A stretch of 18,051 nucleotides of DNA from JBBRHF01 sp038223055 (GTDB lineage: Bacteria > Actinomycetota > Actinomycetes > JACCUZ01): assembly GCA_038223055.1 (NCBI GenBank), contig JBBRHF010000076.1, positions 1 through 18,051 on the forward strand, read 5' to 3'. Position 1 is the stretch's first letter. Every line of letters begins with the position of its first letter. The position numbers and the translations under genes were made by a program. Shown piece by piece: positions 16,301-18,051 of this stretch. Under the pieces are notes generated by a model that saw only the letters and a program-made list of their open reading frames with translations, ran no database searches and was not told where the DNA came from.

Positions 16301-16715
16301 GTAGCGAGGAGTGCAGCGCCGTGGTGAACGTGCGCTCGACGGCGGCGGCGTGGCGGTTGTAGCGCCGGGCCGCATCGCTGCTGACGTCGAGCTTCTTGCC
16401 GGTGGTCGACGGACTGGTGGCCGGCAATCCGGCCAGGCCGCCGCGGTAGGTCGCGAGTGCGTCGTAGTCGAGCTTGACGGTCACCTGCACCGGCGCGCTG
16501 GACCGGGTCTTGAGCAGCGTGGCGTCGCTCTGGGCGAGCTGACCGCTGGGCGACTTGGCGCCGTGGACGAGGGTGCCGGTCAGGGGCCTGGCCGTGAAGC
16601 TCCGGCCAGGCACGGGGGCTGTGGCCGCGTCGGCGGTCTGCACCGTGCCCACGACGGAGCCGAGCAGCGCGAACAACCCCATGGCCACCAGGGGTCGAGA
16701 AGTCCTTCTGGGCAT
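13344..16715 (-). CDS. Secreted subtilisin-family (S8) serine protease with PA-like insert and long C-terminal region (1123 aa)
   Basis: The N-terminus has a signal peptide (RR, hydrophobic 9-25, likely cut after ADA at 30). A propeptide follows, ending near DRLEKP (178-183). The catalytic triad is Asp217 (GVLDTG), His296 (DGHGTH) and Ser615 (GTSMSAPH), with oxyanion Asn397 (SAGNSGP). A protease-associated insert lies between Asn397 and Ser615 (about 455-550, including NKGFNVKAGDGAGMLLYN). After the catalytic domain come a fibronectin-type-III-like domain (about 700-800) and about 320 residues with ITGLPPFTFAGDTYTSLGV and NNVMAPFWTDL, vaguely like nidogen-type beta domains. There is no LPXTG or membrane anchor, so it is probably released. 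ATG 16715 has GGTGGAG upstream. It likely degrades extracellular protein; the substrate is unknown. Its 3' end overlaps the I9-like gene by 11 bases. Confidence 0.95.
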   Translation of the reverse strand: MPRRTSRPLVAMGLFALLGSVVGTVQTADAATAPVPGRSFTARPLTGTLVHGAKSPSGQLAQSDATLLKTRSSAPVQVTVKLDYDALATYRGGLAGLPATSPSTTGKKLDVSSDAARRYNRHAAAVERTFTTALHSSLPQATVGRRLRVVYGGVALTLPGNKISSLLRLPGVAAVQRDRLEKPLTDSSPAFIGAPTVYNQLGGSDNAGKGVIVGVLDTGAWPEHPSYTDHGNLPAPPAKADGTPRVCDFGDNPLTPAPDPFVCTNKLISGQGFLDTYDAVAGHEVYGKTARDSDGHGTHTSTTSAGGPVAKADPLGNDLGAIHGIASGASVAVYKVCGKTGCFSSDSAAAVAQAILDGVRVINFSISGGSDPFGDPVELAFLDAYNAGILVSASAGNSGPGAGTTDHHGPWVTTVAASTQTRAFQSTVTLTGVAGVSMTLVGSSITQGIATPAPVVLASAAPYADARCQKPAVAGDGFAGKIVACARGGNARVNKGFNVKAGDGAGMLLYNTTLSDTETDNHWLPAVHLEKPAGDALLAFLAANPATAASFTGGAKATGQGDVMAGFSSRGPGGDWLKPDITAPGVQILAGNTPTPDDPNLGPPGNLFQAIAGTSMSAPHVTGSAALLFALHPTWTPGQVKSALETTGVQQVVKEDGVTPADPFDFGGGRVNLNQAGDPGLTFDETAANFAASGADPVHRIDLNLPSVNAPTMPGVVTTQRVATNVTGQTVTYTASTTAPAGSRITVSPSRFSLRPGRSVRLAVRISAPKLAAGQYFGQISLDERRGTRDLHLPVAFFRQQGVVTLDQSCDPTTIGRRAGTSTCAVTVTNNSPQDAVVAARSRLDDGLSLTSVTGATQVGRRNTVAAATLVGRKLATPTIAAGAGPGGYLPLDTLTGATPTVVGDEDAINITGLPPFTFAGDTYTSLGVTSNGYTVAGGAEPADISFVPQTLPDPTRPNNVMAPFWTDLTGTGAPGILADLVTDSTSGNSWIVVEWRLNLFGGGLRTFEQWIGVNGVEDVAFAYDPTNLPADPTDPAAGLTVGAENADGSGGAQIPTAPNPPGGQTVTGDLVVTSTPGTPGGALAYSFGVRGNDPGTHDVTTELITPLVSGVTTEVDPVTVTR

Positions 16716-16796
16716 TCGTGATCACTCCACCGGGTCGCAGCGTCGCTGGGTCCACGAAGCGATGACCGGCTGCGGTCTTCCCCCCGTGCTGAGGTG

Positions 16797-16825
16797 ACGC
16801 TAGACCGTTCGGCGGCAGGGCACAA
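16797..16825 (-). promoter_or_regulatory. Candidate promoter of the subtilase gene
   Basis: On the minus strand TTGTGC (16820-16825) and TAGCGT (16797-16802) resemble -35 and -10 boxes with a 17-base spacer. Transcription would begin near 16790, giving a leader of about 75 bases before the ATG at 16715. No operator is obvious. Confidence 0.45.
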
Positions 16826-16922
16826 CGGGTGACTTCCCAAGAATGTCTATTCGTTGCCCCTCCTCGGGCTTCGTACTTGGCGCTCGGATTCCGCACAGCA
16901 GCATGACCGGCGCCTGCGTCCG

Positions 16923-17072
16923 TCAGCCCGGTGCCGGCCCGAACAGGGTCACCCATGGGGCGGCCTCGGCGTTGGCCGCGTGGGCGGCCGCGACCGGCGT
17001 CAGCCCGCGGGCCAGGGCCGCGACGAAGGCGCCGACATGGACATCGCCGGCGCCGGTGGTGTCGAGGACCGC
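16923..17072 (-). pseudogene. C-terminal remnant of a PfkB/ribokinase-family sugar kinase
   Basis: The last 50 codons of a minus-strand frame read AVLDTTGAGDVHVGAFVAAL, ARGLTPVAAAHAANAEAAPW, VTLFGPAPG, stop. DTTGAGD is the PfkB-family signature 2 with the catalytic Asp, and the following helix and Ala-rich segment match the family C-terminus. The residue usually Phe/Ala after GAGD is Val-His here. Upstream in the same frame the translation becomes Arg-rich and unlike a kinase, and I could not find the substrate-binding N-terminal part in other frames. About 250 residues are therefore missing. PfkB kinases phosphorylate ribose, nucleosides or other sugars. It is a broken gene, not an active enzyme. 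Confidence 0.72.
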
Positions 17073-17212
17073 CCGGGCGCCGGCCCTCGGCGACCGCCCG
17101 CAGCGAACGCAACGTCGATGGTCCCAGCGGGTCCAGCGAACCGGCCGCCGCCATCCTCGCCTCCCAGGCAATAAGCCTGCTGTGCGGTGAGCCTGCGGCA
17201 ACCGCGGCCGGG

Positions 17213-17253
17213 TAGCGTGCCGGTTTCGCGGACGGTGGTGGCCGGTCGACCGG
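17213..17253 (+). promoter_or_regulatory. Possible -10 box and palindrome upstream of the S51-like gene
   Basis: TAGCGT (17213-17218), the same hexamer as the subtilase -10, would give a leader of about 72 bases. A perfect 12-bp palindrome CCGGTCGACCGG (17242-17253) lies in that leader and could be an operator or just a GC-rich coincidence. No -35 box is clear. The rest of 17073-17296 shows no gene. Confidence 0.25.
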
Positions 17254-17296
17254 TCGCGGGACACGTCGACGCCGACCGGGTCGCGGGAGGTTGCAG

Positions 17297-18007
17297 ATGG
17301 AGGATGTCCCCGGTCCGGTGGCGCTGGTGGGCAGCGGGGAGTACCTGCCCGTCATGGACCCGCTGGAGCGCCGGTTGCTGGCCGGTCGGCCGGACCGGTT
17401 CGTGCAGTTGGCGACCGCGGCGGCACACGAGGGGGTCGACTCGCTGGCCCGCTGGCACGCCCTCGGTCTCGCCGCGGCAGAGCGGCTTGGCGCGCAACAG
17501 GTCGTGCTGCCCGTCGTGAACCGGGTCAGCGCCGATGACCCGGGGCTCGCGAGTCTGATCGAGGGCGCCGGCCTGGTCTATCTCTCCGGCGGGAATCCGG
17601 TGTTCCTTGCCGCCACCCTGCGGGGCACGCTCGTCTGGGCGGCGATCGAGGCGGCCTGGCGCTCCGGCGCGGCGCTGGCCGGCTGCAGCGCCGGGGCCAT
17701 GGCGCTCGCGGCTTCGGTGCCCGACCTGCGGCATCCGTTGCGCGGCCCGACGCCGGGGCTCGGTGTCGTGCCGTCGCTGGTCGTCGTGCCGCACTTCGAC
17801 CGATTCGCCGCCCACCTGCCCGACCTTGTCCTGGGTCGACTGACCCGGCCGGGCTCCGGTGTCAGCACGGTGGGGATCGACGAGGAGACCGCGCTCGTCG
17901 GGGGACCGGACGAATGGGAGGTCGTCGGGTCGCGATCGGTCTGGGTGCTCACCGGGTCGGGTCGCGAGGAGCACCCGGCGGGGACCCGGCTCCGCTTGTC
18001 GACGTAG
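17297..18007 (+). CDS. Peptidase S51 / cyanophycinase-like class-I glutamine-amidotransferase-fold protein (236 aa)
   Basis: Members of this group are serine hydrolases that cut dipeptides or cyanophycin-type polymers; many actinobacterial ones are uncharacterised. Visible features are VALVGSGEYLPVMDPLE at the start, LSGGNP (97-102), the nucleophile elbow AGCSAGAMALA with Ser131, VPHFDR with His166 as a likely catalytic His, and a later GIDEETALVG. It has no signal peptide, so it is cytosolic. ATG 17297 is chosen because GGGAGG (17285-17290) lies six bases upstream; the TTG at 17291 would abut the ribosome site. Length is normal for the short members. It is divergent from the PfkB remnant and has no evident link to the salvage operon. 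Cyanophycin use is not supported by any neighbour. Confidence 0.85.
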   Translation: MEDVPGPVALVGSGEYLPVMDPLERRLLAGRPDRFVQLATAAAHEGVDSLARWHALGLAAAERLGAQQVVLPVVNRVSADDPGLASLIEGAGLVYLSGGNPVFLAATLRGTLVWAAIEAAWRSGAALAGCSAGAMALAASVPDLRHPLRGPTPGLGVVPSLVVVPHFDRFAAHLPDLVLGRLTRPGSGVSTVGIDEETALVGGPDEWEVVGSRSVWVLTGSGREEHPAGTRLRLST

Positions 18008-18051
18008 GCGGTCGAGGGTCCTCGACGGCAGCGGCCGGCGAGGGGGCCTGC

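Overview
The window is GC-rich DNA with G or C at most third codon positions, many GTG starts, ATGA/GTGA gene overlaps and TANNNT-type -10 boxes. Together with the protein families this points to an actinobacterial chromosome. No tRNA, rRNA, insertion sequence, prophage or CRISPR array was seen.

Bases 1-2069 hold the 3' end of a methylmalonyl-CoA-mutase-type catalytic subunit, a strong terminator-like hairpin, and an M20 amidohydrolase. Bases 2070-9472 form a nucleoside uptake and salvage operon: a BMP/PnrA-type lipoprotein, a double-domain ABC ATPase, two permeases, cytidine deaminase, thymidine phosphorylase and a small cupin. From the ATPase to thymidine phosphorylase every junction is a 4-base overlap. 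A convergent gene of unknown function (9582-10019, minus) lies between the operon and an adenosine deaminase gene (10061-11269). The transporter imports nucleosides. The deaminases convert cytidine and adenosine types to uridine and inosine types, and DeoA splits pyrimidine nucleosides to base plus (deoxy)ribose-1-phosphate.

Bases 11270-13354 look like accessory DNA: a vapBC-like toxin-antitoxin pair, a heavily deleted deoC (deoxyribose-phosphate aldolase) remnant that seems fused to the last codons of an aldehyde dehydrogenase, a GNAT acetyltransferase, and a 104-residue protein that looks like a free-standing inhibitor-I9/subtilisin-propeptide domain. The last is convergent with, and overlaps by 11 bp, a secreted 1123-residue subtilase (13344-16715, minus) whose own propeptide ends in a similar motif. 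The rest holds a PfkB sugar-kinase remnant and an S51/cyanophycinase-like gene.

The main items for a second look are: the I9-like protein beside the subtilase; short tandem duplications spanning the stop codons of three separate genes, all with unit lengths of 3n+1; a perfect Shine-Dalgarno in front of an ATC codon at the ABC ATPase; the deoC remnant; and three genes with an identical leaderless layout (TANNNT, six bases, start codon). All functional calls come from reading translated sequence and motifs; no database search was run.
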